Shown: positions 55,829-64,000 of the stretch, one piece after another
How positions within the stretch are numbered: the stretch's first letter is position 1
Layout of the letters: the number at the start of each line of letters is the position of its first letter
NCBI RefSeq assembly: GCF_002149015.1
Contig: NZ_NGFO01000010.1
Span: 1-64,000 of the forward strand
Source of the DNA: Gordonia lacunae
GTDB taxonomy: Bacteria > Actinomycetota > Actinomycetes > Mycobacteriales > Mycobacteriaceae
Length of the DNA stretch: 64,000 nucleotides
Direction of reading: 5' to 3'
The notes under the pieces: generated by a model
What the model was told of the DNA's origin: nothing
What the model saw: the letters and a program-made list of their open reading frames with translations, nothing else
The model's database searches: none
Position numbers and translations under genes: made by a program

Positions 55829-56302
55829 TCAGCCGGCCGCGGGTGCCGGCCAGTGCACGCCGACGCTCTTCATACCCTGCATGACGTCCATGTCAGGGTG
55901 TTCCCTGAGGACGTCCTTGAACGACGGGCTGCCGACCACCACGGACTTGAACGAGCGCAGGAAGGCATCGACCTCCTCTGCTTCCCGTTGCGGGATACCG
56001 AATTCGGCGTAGGCGGGGGTGACGATGTCGTCGAAGAGAGCGTCCCAATACTCTTCGGTGATGCCCATCCCCCGGTGCGCGGTGGCCATATCGGGTCCGT
56101 GGTAGGTGTGCGGACCACCCCAGTGCATACCCAGGAATTCGACGAATCCGCTGATCTCCTCCTGGACTTCGGCCTCGGTCTTGTGATTCCAGATGTGGCC
56201 GATCGTCGGGTTCAACATCGCCCGCACCACCAGGGTCCGGGCCAAGAACTTCACCGATTCGAGTCCGCCCAGGCGGTCATAGAGGCTTGCTTGCTCTGTC
56301 AT
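55829..56302 (-). CDS. truncated haemoglobin, group I type
   Basis: A 157-residue globin of the trHbN class: SLYDRLGGLESVKFLARTL start, proximal histidine in TAHRGMGI, and phenylalanine/tyrosine pocket residues. It would bind O2 or NO. GAGGAAG lies 7 nt before ATG 56302, which is favoured over ATG 56317. Lies 89 bp after aldoxime dehydratase and 28 bp before the ferredoxin on the same strand, an unusual place for a haemoglobin. Confidence 0.85.
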   Translation of the reverse strand: MTEQASLYDRLGGLESVKFLARTLVVRAMLNPTIGHIWNHKTEAEVQEEISGFVEFLGMHWGGPHTYHGPDMATAHRGMGITEEYWDALFDDIVTPAYAEFGIPQREAEEVDAFLRSFKSVVVGSPSFKDVLREHPDMDVMQGMKSVGVHWPAPAAG

Positions 56303-56391
56303 GTCGGTCTTCCTCACGATTTCTCAGATGGGTTGTGTGGGCGCTGCATCGGTCGCGATCGTCGGGCGGCAGCGCCGAGGAGGGGCCCGGG

Positions 56392-57465
56392 TTAGGCGTC
56401 GACGGTTGCCGCGACGACCGCGTCGCGCATCATGCCGGTCGCCGGGTGGCAGTTGATGTACTCGAAGAGTTGGCTGGCGCCGTCGGCCACCGACACCTCG
56501 TGGTACAGCCGCAGCTTGTCCAGGTCGGTCGCCACTTTGAAGAACGTGGTGAAGATCCGGAGATGGGTGGGGTGCGATTCTGCCCAGCGTTCGAGCTTCT
56601 CCAGTGACCGCCAGTGCCCGATGTTGTAGGTCTCGTCGACGGGATTGCCGTCCAGATCGATGTTCTGGACGAGACGGTTGCTGTAACAGCCGACGTCGGC
56701 ACCGTTGTCGCGAAGGAAGTCCATACCCGCCTGCAGGGTCGGTTGGATCTCGTCGAGGTAGAGATCTCGCTCGGCCTGTCCGGCCTCGCGCCAGTCCTGG
56801 CCGGAACGGATCAGGGCGATGTTGTCATGCCCTGCGACGACGACGCGGCCGCCGTGCGCGGGATCTCCGTGGACCACGCGCAGCGACTCGTCGCGTCGCG
56901 GTTGCATCCAATCGTTCTGCGACAACGGGATTCGTTCGCGCATCGACCCCCAGTAACCGTGCTCGTTGATGTCGCCGCTGATCCCGTTCATCAGAGCGCC
57001 CACGCCGGGCAGTTGTTCCTGAAAGGCGTACAGGGTCTCGAACTGGTCGACTCGCGGCGACACGATCTCGCGGAAGTACCCGAGGGGTCCGGTCTCGCGG
57101 TCGGTGGACGACCACCAGGAGTCGACGTCGGGGCTGCTCATCCACCTGCCGAAGGCACTGGGATCGCTCCAGTAGCCGACGATCATGAAGTTGTCGTAAC
57201 CCTGGTTGTCGGTGTGGTGCGTGATGTCGTGGTGAGCGGGTCCGTCGGCGTGCTCGAGGCTCGCCGCGATCTGCCGGACCGCCGCGAGTGCCTCGGTCCG
57301 GTGTTCGGCACCGGATGACTGCACACCCAGGTACGCCATGGTGACCTGTTGTATCCGGTGGTCGGCGCGGCCCACCCACATGGGGAAGGGCGGTTCGTAG
57401 TCGTCGGGTACTCGCCGCGAGATACTGCGCGGACAAGTGAGGTGGGAGTCGATCGCGGATTCCAT
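56392..57465 (-). CDS. oxd: aldoxime dehydratase (phenylacetaldoxime dehydratase family)
   Basis: Haem-b enzyme that removes water from an aldoxime to give a nitrile; active only with ferrous haem. At 357 aa it has the family sequence (MSSPDVDSWWSS, GYFREIVSPRVDQFETLY, RNNGADVGCYSNR-like GADVGCYSNRLVQ). By offset from Rhodococcus OxdRE, His301 (HPTHLR) is the haem ligand, His322 (LYHEVS) the acid/base, Ser221 (RSGQDW) and Arg178 substrate residues. ATG 57465 is chosen from the conserved start; a weak site precedes it. It feeds the nitrile hydratase and amidase genes upstream. Confidence 0.9.
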   Translation of the reverse strand: MESAIDSHLTCPRSISRRVPDDYEPPFPMWVGRADHRIQQVTMAYLGVQSSGAEHRTEALAAVRQIAASLEHADGPAHHDITHHTDNQGYDNFMIVGYWSDPSAFGRWMSSPDVDSWWSSTDRETGPLGYFREIVSPRVDQFETLYAFQEQLPGVGALMNGISGDINEHGYWGSMRERIPLSQNDWMQPRRDESLRVVHGDPAHGGRVVVAGHDNIALIRSGQDWREAGQAERDLYLDEIQPTLQAGMDFLRDNGADVGCYSNRLVQNIDLDGNPVDETYNIGHWRSLEKLERWAESHPTHLRIFTTFFKVATDLDKLRLYHEVSVADGASQLFEYINCHPATGMMRDAVVAATVDA

Positions 57466-57527
57466 CGGGGGCTGATCCTTTGGGCTGTGAGTCGGGTCGG
57501 ATTGCAGTGTCGAGCTGAGTGATCGAG

Positions 57528-58364
57528 TCAGGAAAGCGGTGCTCTGCGGGCGCCGGTGGCCGCGTCGACGGAGCCGTGATCTCGGGGCGCGCGGAGAACT
57601 CGGTGGGCAAGCAGTGCGAACGATGCGGCCAGAGTGGTCCACAAGAGTGCGTGATCGGCGATGGTGTACATCCGGAAGTCCCCCAGTACATCGGCGGGAA
57701 AGCCCGGATAGGCGATGCCGGTCCCGTCCATGAGCGGCCCGGGGACCTCGTCGAAGCTCGGCAGGGCGAGAGCGGCGACCACGACGGTCGTCAGGTACAG
57801 GAGGACACCGACCAGCGACGAGGTCAGTCCACCCAGCCGCGGTCGCAGCCACACGACGACCACGGCCACCGCCGCGATGGCGGCGAGGACCGACACCACC
57901 GTGATGGTGAGGAACGCGCTGGTGCGCGACCCGATGGTCTCGCCGCTGCCGACCGCGGGCGGGTTGGCGGGAAAGACGAGGAAGGGAACCGCGAACACCG
58001 AGGTGAACCCGATCGCGCCGACCGCTGCCGCCACCCACCGCGGGTCGGTGCCGGGGTAACGCTTGCCGACGAAGCTCCAGAGAACGGTGAAGGCGACCGC
58101 GAACACCGCGCCCATGCACAGAGCGAAGGCGACGGTGCCCACGGCGGCACCCAGATTGGCCTGCATCGCCCGGCTGAAGACCTCGCCGTGATCGTGCGAG
58201 TGCCCGCCGGCACCCTCGAGTGCCTCGTGCGCGGCCGAGCGGCCCTCCTCGTAGGAGATCGCCGCACTCACCTGTGGCTGAAGGAAGATCCGGGCGAAGA
58301 CGTAGGTCACGATTCCCGAGATCAGGCCGGCGCCGAGACCCGCGCCGATGAACTTCTTCTCCAT
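57528..58364 (-). CDS. cbtA: cobalt transporter subunit CbtA
   Basis: A 278-residue membrane protein with about seven helices and a His-rich outer loop GGHSHDHGE for metal capture. The start MEKKFIGAGLGAGLISGIVTYVFARIF is the CbtA signature. CbtAB are cobalt importers normally tied to B12 synthesis; here the pair sits inside a cobalt nitrile hydratase operon, so it probably supplies that enzyme. No B12 riboswitch is seen upstream. ATG 58364 fits better than 58394, which would overlap cbtB. Confidence 0.87.
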   Translation of the reverse strand: MEKKFIGAGLGAGLISGIVTYVFARIFLQPQVSAAISYEEGRSAAHEALEGAGGHSHDHGEVFSRAMQANLGAAVGTVAFALCMGAVFAVAFTVLWSFVGKRYPGTDPRWVAAAVGAIGFTSVFAVPFLVFPANPPAVGSGETIGSRTSAFLTITVVSVLAAIAAVAVVVVWLRPRLGGLTSSLVGVLLYLTTVVVAALALPSFDEVPGPLMDGTGIAYPGFPADVLGDFRMYTIADHALLWTTLAASFALLAHRVLRAPRDHGSVDAATGARRAPLS

Positions 58365-58384
58365 GGTCTGATGTCCGAGTGTCG

Positions 58385-58615
58385 TCAGTGGCACGGGAAG
58401 CCGAGGAAATGGCGGGCATCGTGCACGAACTCGTGCACATGGGTGTCGGCACCGAAGACCGACACCGCGCCCTGGTCGTAACCGATGAAGTAGTACGCGA
58501 GCAGGGCCAGCGCCATGGTCAGACTCAGTGTGAGTGCGACACTGGCGGTCTCGAGATGGGGTACCGCCCAGCTGGGCGCGGCAGAGCGGGTGGTGGTGGT
58601 TGCGGTGGTGGACAT
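58385..58615 (-). CDS. cbtB: cobalt transporter subunit CbtB
   Basis: A 76-residue protein with one transmembrane helix and a His-rich C-terminus (THVHEFVHDARHFLGFPCH), the usual CbtB metal-binding tail. AAGGAAG precedes the ATG. Cotranscribed with cbtA (20-bp gap) and downstream of the nitrile hydratase accessory gene (46 bp). Confidence 0.87.
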   Translation of the reverse strand: MSTTATTTTRSAAPSWAVPHLETASVALTLSLTMALALLAYYFIGYDQGAVSVFGADTHVHEFVHDARHFLGFPCH

Positions 58616-58661
58616 GACGGTGCTTCCTTACGATCGAGCGGGTTGGGCGATGGCAGTGGAC

Positions 58662-59078
58662 TCAGGGCGCGGAGGCCGGGTCGATCGCGACCGGTTCGAG
58701 AATGGCTTTGTGGTGGTTGCGATTCGGCGGCGCGGCCAGAACCCGGGCAGTGCGTCCGGCAACGTCGCCCGGATGCACCGCCCCGACCTCGGAGAGGACC
58801 TGTTCGAGTGCGGTGACCCAGTGCCGGTAGTAGGACCAGGATTCATCGGACAGGTCCTCGACCGAACTCTCCCACTCCTGGATCGACGCGATCAGCGCAC
58901 CCTGGAACTGCGCCCACTCGTACTGCCCGCTCTGGTGGGCGGCCACGGCGAGGGCGAAAGCCCTGATCTCCCAGGGGCTGTCGAAAGCGAGATCCTCGGG
59001 TCGGCCACCGGGTAGATCGCAGACGAGATCCTCGACGATCTGGCGCTCCCGGGTCGTCGCCGGTGCGGTGGCGCTCAT
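58662..59078 (-). CDS. nitrile hydratase accessory/activator protein
   Basis: A 138-residue protein homologous to the NHase activator (NhhG/P14K-type) and the beta-subunit N-terminus: [48 protein letters not shown]. Such proteins insert cobalt by exchanging alpha subunits. ATG 59078 overlaps the alpha-subunit stop by 4 bp, in the beta-alpha-accessory order of cobalt NHases. Confidence 0.88.
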   Translation of the reverse strand: MSATAPATTRERQIVEDLVCDLPGGRPEDLAFDSPWEIRAFALAVAAHQSGQYEWAQFQGALIASIQEWESSVEDLSDESWSYYRHWVTALEQVLSEVGAVHPGDVAGRTARVLAAPPNRNHHKAILEPVAIDPASAP

Positions 59079-59680
59079 GACGCCGACACCTCTTTGACCG
59101 GTCCGACACCGATCATCGAGTCCCGGGTCACCAGCTCGGCGAGTTGGTCTTCGGTCCAGCCGTCGGTGCCGGCGGGTCGCTGGGGCAGCACCCAGTACCG
59201 CATTTCCGAACTCGAGTCCCAGATGCGGATCTCGGTGGATTCGGGGACGTCGTACCCGAAGTCCTCGGCCAGGACCTTGCGCGGCTCGCGCACGATTCGC
59301 GACCGGTACTGCGGTTCCTTGTACCAGTTCGGCGGCAGGCCGAGGACCGGCCACGGATAGCAGGAGCACAGGGTGCACACAATCGCATGGTGCACGGAAT
59401 CGGTGTCTTCGAGTACACGCATGTCCTCGCCCTGCAAGCCGCTGATACCCAACTCCTTACAGGCCTCGGTCGCGTCGTCGAGGAGGCGTGCGCGGTACTC
59501 CGGGTCCGACCATGCCTTGGCCACCACCTTTGCGCCGAGCTGTGGGCCGACCTCGTTCTCGTAGATGTCGACGATTCGGTCGACCATCGACGTGGTCATC
59601 ACGCCGTTCTCGATGAGCATCGACTCCAGCGCCTTGACGCGTGCGGCGATCTCTTCCTGGCTCGGTACTCCGTTGCTCAT
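59075..59680 (-). CDS. nitrile hydratase alpha subunit, cobalt type
   Basis: A 201-residue metal subunit. The claw motif is VCTLCSC at 101-107 (Cys102, Cys105, Ser106, Cys107). Thr103 marks the cobalt type; iron enzymes have Ser there. Cys105 and Cys107 would be oxidised to sulfinic/sulfenic acids. The tail ([28 protein letters not shown]) is normal. ATG 59680 shares one base with the beta stop (TGATG). Confidence 0.95.
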   Translation of the reverse strand: MSNGVPSQEEIAARVKALESMLIENGVMTTSMVDRIVDIYENEVGPQLGAKVVAKAWSDPEYRARLLDDATEACKELGISGLQGEDMRVLEDTDSVHHAIVCTLCSCYPWPVLGLPPNWYKEPQYRSRIVREPRKVLAEDFGYDVPESTEIRIWDSSSEMRYWVLPQRPAGTDGWTEDQLAELVTRDSMIGVGPVKEVSAS

Positions 59681-60393
59681 CACTCTGCTCCTTCTGTGGT
59701 GGATCCTTCTGGGGCGAATTCGATGTAGGGGTCCCACACGTCGAAGTAGACCGAGCTGTTCGGGTCGGCGTAACCGGCTCCCCACAGTTCCTCGGCGGCG
59801 AACTTCACCGTGTAGACGTGTTCGGGGTCCTCACCCAGCCCGTTGCCTGCGGTGTCCGGGTAGATGAAGGAACCATGGTGCGCGACAACGGTTCCGGTCT
59901 TTCCGCGCACGTATCGTGCCCGTCGGGTGTGACCGAACGGGCTGACGTCGGTCACCGTGACCACATCACCCGCCCGGAACCGAGCAACCTTGTCGGTCTC
60001 GCGGATGGCGGTCGCGCCCGCAGGGACGACAGCGTTGACGAACTCGATGAGCTCCTCGGACTGCTCGTGCTCGGGCAGCGGGGCATCCGGGTTCGCGAGG
60101 TAGTACTCGGTGCGACGATCGAGTTCGGCCGGATCGATCGCCCCGGCCGCGATGGCATGGTTCTCGATCGAATACAGCCAGTGCTCGTAGTACGGGGCCT
60201 TCAGGTAGACCGCGGGGTCCATCTTCTCCATGCCGTGGCGAAACGAATCGACCCCGAAGTACCCGGCGCGGAAGCACGCCGGGAACATGGTGAACATCGG
60301 CTTCTCCCATTCGGCGCGAAACACCGGTTCGTCGTCGACCACGACGACCGGACCGAGACCGTCGGTCCCGCCCAGATCGAAAACTCCGTTCAT
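59680..60393 (-). CDS. nitrile hydratase beta subunit
   Basis: A 237-residue partner of the alpha subunit that completes the active site. [31 protein letters not shown] with the conserved Arg, [10 protein letters not shown], and the SH3-like C-terminal domain ([36 protein letters not shown]) are typical. ATG 60393 has AGGAGGAG upstream. Beta before alpha is the gene order of cobalt NHases such as those of Rhodococcus rhodochrous J1. Confidence 0.94.
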   Translation of the reverse strand: MNGVFDLGGTDGLGPVVVVDDEPVFRAEWEKPMFTMFPACFRAGYFGVDSFRHGMEKMDPAVYLKAPYYEHWLYSIENHAIAAGAIDPAELDRRTEYYLANPDAPLPEHEQSEELIEFVNAVVPAGATAIRETDKVARFRAGDVVTVTDVSPFGHTRRARYVRGKTGTVVAHHGSFIYPDTAGNGLGEDPEHVYTVKFAAEELWGAGYADPNSSVYFDVWDPYIEFAPEGSTTEGAE

Positions 60394-60475
60394 GCGAACT
60401 CCTCCTTGGTTTCCGGCGATGGCGACGGACTCGCACATCGCTCGACAGTGATGGTCGGCATACTGGCTGGCCGGC

Positions 60476-62035
60476 TCACGACGAGGCGCTGACCGAGGCC
60501 GTCCGGGGCGTGGGGAACCCGCCGACCAGTTGCTCGAATGAGTGCCCCACGCGCAGCACGGTGGCATCGTCGAAGTGCTTGCCGATGATCATCATCCCCA
60601 CCGGTAGCCCGCTGACCTCGCCGGCCGGAACCGACAGTGCGGGATGACCGGTCACATCGAGCGGGGCGGTGTTCGCGAGCATCCCGAGCGCCTTGGTCAC
60701 GTAGGTGGCGCGATCGACTCCTGGTTCGGGGAGTTCGGTGGCGACATACGGCAGGGTCGGCATCACCAGGACGTCGTAGTCACTCAGGGCCTGGTCATAG
60801 GCCGCTCGAATCAGCGGAACGAGGTTGCGGGCCTTGCCATAACTGGCACCCCCGAGTGCGGTGACACCGTGGTGCCCGCAGAACGCAACGAGTTTGACCG
60901 TCTCGGACAGCTCGTCCGCGTGCTCGATGCGATGCTGGGCGAAGAAGGCCATCTGCTCGGGGTCGTAGAGACCGCCCGCATTGAGGCCGTACCCGTTGCC
61001 GTCGAGCATCTGGTAGGCACCACCATCGGTGGCGATCACGTTCCAGACATGAAACGCGTCGCGATGCCACGCGACGCTCGTCTGCTCGACGACCGCTCCG
61101 GCGTCGGCGAACCGTCTCGCCGCGTCCTGCACCACCGCGTCGACCTCGAGCTGAGAGGCATCGTGTCCGAAACCCTCGGCCACCACACCGATCCGCAACC
61201 CCTGGACCCCGTCGGCGAGACCCGACAGATAGTCGCTCGGAGTGATCCCTTCGGGTTGGCGGGGGTCGAGTCCGTCAGCACCGGCGATCACCGACAGCAT
61301 CAGAGCCGCGTCGGCGACTGTGCGGGTGATCGGCCCGACATGGTCGACGGTTCGCTCGATCGGAAACGCTCCCGTGTAGGGCACCAGGCCGAAGGTGGGT
61401 TTGTGCCCCACCACCCCGCAGAACGATGCCGGGATCCGGATCGATCCGCCCTGGTCACCGCCGATGGCGAGATCCACGTCGCCATTGGCGACCAACGCCG
61501 CACTGCCACCCGAGGACCCGCCGGCCTCCCGGCCCGGATCCCACGGGTTGCGCACCGGCCCGCTGGCGGGCGTGAAGCTCGACCCCGAGAAGCAGAGGTC
61601 CTCGCAGACAGCCTTCCCGGCGATCTCGGCACCGGCGTCCAACAGCCTCGACACAACGGTCGCGTCCCGTGCCGGAATGAATCCCTCCATCGACCGCGAG
61701 CCGTTCATCATCGGCACACCGGCCACCGCGACGTTGTCCTTGATCGCCACCCGACGACCCGCGAGCCGTGTGTCACCCGGCTCGTCGGCGGTGATGGAGG
61801 TACGCATGTACCACGCGCCCAACGGATTCGACCCGTCGACCGAGGCGGGGGTGGACTCACGAGCCGGCGCCACCGGGGTCGCCGAGGCGGCGTACAGCTC
61901 GTCGACCACGTCGTAGGAGCCCAGCGCGCCATCGACCAGCCCGGCGAACTCCTCGCGATCCTCTGCATTCAGCGTCAGCCCGAAATGTGCGGCTGCAGAA
62001 CTTATTTCATCCACACTGGGACGACGAACCGACAT
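60476..62035 (-). CDS. amidase (amidase-signature family)
   Basis: Hydrolyses the amide made by nitrile hydratase to acid and ammonia. 519 aa; catalytic triad Lys99 (IKDN), cis-Ser174 (GGSSGGS) and Ser198 (DQGGSIRIPAS). The N-terminal helical extension (ISSAAAHFGLTLNAEDREEF) is the NHase-linked enantioselective-amidase type. AAAAGGAGAGAAC precedes the ATG. First structural gene of the operon, 82 bp upstream of the beta subunit. Confidence 0.93.
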   Translation of the reverse strand: MSVRRPSVDEISSAAAHFGLTLNAEDREEFAGLVDGALGSYDVVDELYAASATPVAPARESTPASVDGSNPLGAWYMRTSITADEPGDTRLAGRRVAIKDNVAVAGVPMMNGSRSMEGFIPARDATVVSRLLDAGAEIAGKAVCEDLCFSGSSFTPASGPVRNPWDPGREAGGSSGGSAALVANGDVDLAIGGDQGGSIRIPASFCGVVGHKPTFGLVPYTGAFPIERTVDHVGPITRTVADAALMLSVIAGADGLDPRQPEGITPSDYLSGLADGVQGLRIGVVAEGFGHDASQLEVDAVVQDAARRFADAGAVVEQTSVAWHRDAFHVWNVIATDGGAYQMLDGNGYGLNAGGLYDPEQMAFFAQHRIEHADELSETVKLVAFCGHHGVTALGGASYGKARNLVPLIRAAYDQALSDYDVLVMPTLPYVATELPEPGVDRATYVTKALGMLANTAPLDVTGHPALSVPAGEVSGLPVGMMIIGKHFDDATVLRVGHSFEQLVGGFPTPRTASVSASS

Positions 62036-62110
62036 GTTCTCTCCTTTTCGAAGCGGAATGCGAGACCAACTCCCCCGCCAGTTGCGCCTTCTCGCTGATG
62101 AACGAACCCG

Positions 62111-62159
62111 AGTCTAGGAACCGGCCGGCCAATAGGTCAATGGGTATCGACGTATTGAC
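62111..62159 (-). promoter_or_regulatory. promoter of the amidase-nitrile hydratase operon with GTCAAT-N12-ATTGAC operator
   Basis: On the minus strand -35 TTGACC (62140-62135), spacing 18, -10 TAGACT (62116-62111), giving a start near 62104 and a leader of about 69 nt. The dyad GTCAAT-N12-ATTGAC (62136-62159) overlaps the -35 element. A related box lies at 62344-62367. Confidence 0.65.
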
Positions 62160-62343
62160 GCGTTAAGACTGTGTTTCGCCACTGTCACCCACCTCCCGAG
62201 ATCCGACGACCGGTCGAATGCGACTGCGCGACAGCGCACTACGACACGCCACCCGCCGTCTCGGGGACCCGCCACTGCGGCCGGGCCAGACACCACCGTG
62301 GCGCGCGTCACATAGTCAGAACGTAGTACCCCGGTCGACATAT

Positions 62344-62367
62344 GTCAATGAGTGGCGACGCATTAAC
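62344..62367. promoter_or_regulatory. second GTCAAT-type box, inside the 3' end of the regulator gene
   Basis: GTCAATGAGTGGCGACGCATTAAC matches the box at 62136 at 19 of 24 positions, including both half sites. It overlaps the last codons of the AmiC-like regulator gene and is 208 bp from the first box, close to 20 helical turns. Candidate second operator for looping or for the regulator locus. Confidence 0.5.
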
Positions 62368-63763
62368 TCGTAGCCGGGCGGGGGCGCAGGGTCCCCTGCC
62401 GCGATTCGGCCAGGATGATGGGACGGGACGGCGAGTTGCCGGCGGTTGCAGTACTGGTTATCAGTCTGCGCCGCAACCGTTCTCTGTCCATGTCGGGATC
62501 AGTCGACATCTCCTGCCCGTACGCCTTGATGGCTTCGTAGGTCGTCTCGGACAACGAGCTCATCGGTGGCATCAGGCCGTGCAGCTCGTGCCGGTAGCGA
62601 CTCTCGAGATCGCGATGGACGTCGAGAGCACCCTGAAAGTACGCGAAGGCCGCCCAGACACCGTCGGCAGCGGTATCGCCGATCAGCTGCAACGTTGCCT
62701 CATCGAGCACGAGCGCAAGCGTTCTGGTCCGGGCCCGCAGTCCCCGCTGGGCGCATTGCCGTTCGAAGACGACCTCGTCCCGGCCGACCAGCGACGACAG
62801 GATCAGCTCCGCGCCGGAAGCCTCGATCGCCGCGATGGTCGAGGTGAAGTCCTGAGTCCCCAGCGGGAGGTAGGCGTCGCCCAGAACAGACCCGTGGTTC
62901 TCGGCCACCACGCGCCGAACCGCCCAGTGCGCACCATAGGACCACGAGTAGCGGTGGCCCACGAAAAACCATCTACGGCTACCTGTTTCCGCCATCAGCG
63001 CCGGCACGGCAGCGCGCGCTTGGGCCAGCGGCCGCTCCCCCAGTCGCACCGTCGTGGGACTGGGTCTACCACCCTCGTTCAGGACGGTGTGCACCAGCAG
63101 CGCATCCTTGCCCTGCAGCACGGAGGCAGCAGCGTTGAAGGTGGCCGACGTGACGCATGCGAAGATGACCCGGCAACCACTGCGCAGCAACCGGGTGGCC
63201 GCCGTTGCTCCCGCCAGCGACTCCGAGGCATCGTCACCGACCAGCAATTCGACGGGAACACCCCCGATGCCGCCCCCGGCATTGATCTCGTCCACTGCCA
63301 ACTGGGCCAACGTCTCCGTCGCCTGGGCGAAGACCGCCGCGGAACCGGATTTGCTGACCAGCAATCCGATGCGGTGCCGGTCCGGCCGCAACGGCTCGGG
63401 CGGACCGAAACCGCGCTTGTGGGCCAGCCACGTCACACCATCCTGATCCAGACTGGACTCCACGACCACGCGCGAGCCACTGCCGTCGGCGAAGAACCGC
63501 ACGGTCAGCCGACCACGCCATGGCTGATGGTGCACGATCACCACTGACCTGCCCCACCGAACCGAGGCAACATGTCCCAGCAGGGTGATCGGCATTCCCG
63601 CGACACCCTGACCGCCGCCGACCGGCAGGGATACCGACACGGCCGCGCCCACAGCCAACCTGGTGCATTCCAGATCGAGTAACTGGCCGGCCGCGAATCG
63701 ACCGAACGCGATGTCGGGCGGATCAGCGGTAGGGATCTGGGCGGTCACGGAAAGAGTCGGCAC
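62363..63763 (-). CDS. fusion regulator: SRPBCC-like N-terminus and AmiC/NhhC-type ligand-binding domain
   Basis: A 466-residue cytoplasmic protein. Residues about 15-122 read as an SRPBCC/START-like beta domain (FGRFAAGQLLDLECTR, RLTVRFFADGSGSRVVVESSLDQDG). From about 130 onward is a type I periplasmic-binding fold: RIGLLVSKSGSAAVFAQATE, AVDEINAGGGIGGVPVELLVGDD, CVTSATFNAAASVL, FVGHRYSWSYGAHWAVRRVV. There is no signal peptide, so it is a sensor like Pseudomonas AmiC and NhhC/NhlC of Rhodococcus nitrile operons. GTG start with GGGGGTG upstream. It probably reports amide to the adjacent wHTH regulator. Confidence 0.78.
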   Translation of the reverse strand: MPTLSVTAQIPTADPPDIAFGRFAAGQLLDLECTRLAVGAAVSVSLPVGGGQGVAGMPITLLGHVASVRWGRSVVIVHHQPWRGRLTVRFFADGSGSRVVVESSLDQDGVTWLAHKRGFGPPEPLRPDRHRIGLLVSKSGSAAVFAQATETLAQLAVDEINAGGGIGGVPVELLVGDDASESLAGATAATRLLRSGCRVIFACVTSATFNAAASVLQGKDALLVHTVLNEGGRPSPTTVRLGERPLAQARAAVPALMAETGSRRWFFVGHRYSWSYGAHWAVRRVVAENHGSVLGDAYLPLGTQDFTSTIAAIEASGAELILSSLVGRDEVVFERQCAQRGLRARTRTLALVLDEATLQLIGDTAADGVWAAFAYFQGALDVHRDLESRYRHELHGLMPPMSSLSETTYEAIKAYGQEMSTDPDMDRERLRRRLITSTATAGNSPSRPIILAESRQGTLRPRPATS

Positions 63764-63796
63764 ACAACACCCCCGGATAGCCGGAACAGCGCCAGA

Positions 63797-64000
63797 CTAG
63801 GCTTGCCGCCGCGCCTTCGCCTCGTCTTCACGGATATCGGGGGCCGGGGCGTCACCGGTGGCTTCTCCCGCACCGAGCGCCCGCTCCAGCACACCCTGCA
63901 GGAACTGCAGGGCGTCGTTGGCCGGACCAGCCGGGTCGATGGAGAAGTAGCGGTGCCGCCCCGCACGCCGCTCGACGACGACCCCGGACATCTTCAGTGC
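63797..64000 (-). CDS. winged-helix regulator (ArsR-like), 3' part only
   Basis: The frame is open to the window edge. The 68 visible residues start with the end of a recognition region and the wing (ALKMSGVVVERRAGRHRYFSID) typical of ArsR-type repressors, then LQFLQGVLERAL and an acidic tail. An internal ATG at 63991 is not the true start. It lies 33 bp upstream of the sensor gene; Rhodococcus nitrile loci pair a similar DNA-binding protein with an AmiC-like sensor. It is the likely ligand of the GTCAAT boxes. Confidence 0.7.
   Translation of the reverse strand, partial: ALKMSGVVVERRAGRHRYFSIDPAGPANDALQFLQGVLERALGAGEATGDAPAPDIREDEAKARRQA

Noticed and set aside
58616..58661. Cobalamin riboswitch before cbtB
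   Set aside because: Gap is only 46 bp with a ribosome-binding site; too short for the element.

Overview
The window is high-GC actinobacterial DNA, most likely from Gordonia or a close relative in the Mycobacteriales. Evidence is the codon bias, frequent GTG starts, many apparently leaderless promoters (a -10 hexamer 6 to 8 nt before the start codon), a resuscitation-promoting factor, SepH, an Eis-type acetyltransferase, DUF222/HNH proteins and type VII secretion-like genes. From memory, the core between about 2.6 and 48 kb keeps the M. tuberculosis order Rv0863 to Rv0896: gltA, citA, serC, sepH, DUF2537, TrmH-type methyltransferase, MarR, DUF2530, DUF3027, MFS, DUF2771, acyl-CoA dehydrogenase, cspB-like, moaA, moaD, rpf, moaE, mog, moaC. 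Lineage-specific genes interrupt it. No tRNA, rRNA, CRISPR array or complete insertion sequence was seen.

Layout. 0-5 kb: 3' end of a DUF222/HNH gene, photolyase, FKBP isomerase, citrate synthase, PfkB sugar kinase. 5-8.8 kb: 5-oxoprolinase subunits PxpB/PxpC ending in a 27-bp tandem repeat, three small envelope proteins, and an MpaB-like (DUF2236) protein under a promoter with a clear operator. 8.8-14 kb: Fe(II)/2-oxoglutarate oxygenase, MFS exporter, a secreted protein, PdxH, second citrate synthase. 14-17.5 kb: a lower-GC type VII secretion-like cassette. 18-24 kb: serC, sepH and neighbours, an rRNA-type methyltransferase, Eis-type acetyltransferase, MarR. 24-30 kb: NCS2 purine permease, APC permease, and a phosphotransferase/acyl-CoA dehydrogenase pair that is a split version of eukaryotic ACAD11. 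30-36 kb: a frameshifted gene, an intact DUF222/HNH gene behind 21-bp-phased repeats, PAP2 phosphatase, hemerythrin-like protein, acyl-CoA dehydrogenase with a divergent TetR regulator. 36-43.5 kb: GHKL ATPase, DUF3027, MFS, DUF2771, cold-shock protein, flavin reductase. 43.5-48 kb: molybdopterin genes flanking rpf, which has a CRP/GlxR box and a c-di-AMP (ydaO-type) riboswitch leader. 48-52.6 kb: two receptor-like Ser/Thr kinases with seven-bladed RCC1-like extracellular propellers. 52.6-55.6 kb: IclR regulator, DUF6986 aldolase-like protein and ureidoglycine aminohydrolase (purine ureide breakdown).

55.6-64 kb, all on the minus strand, holds an aldoxime-nitrile-amide degradation cluster. 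In transcription order it reads: a wHTH regulator (cut by the window end), a regulator fusing an SRPBCC-like domain to an AmiC-like binding protein, amidase, cobalt nitrile hydratase beta and alpha with accessory protein, cobalt uptake CbtB and CbtA, aldoxime dehydratase, truncated haemoglobin and a small 3Fe-4S-type ferredoxin. Together these could convert aldoxime to nitrile to amide to acid and supply both metal centres. The inclusion of cobalt import, a haemoglobin and a ferredoxin in one array, plus the fused sensor and paired operator boxes, makes this the most interesting part of the window.
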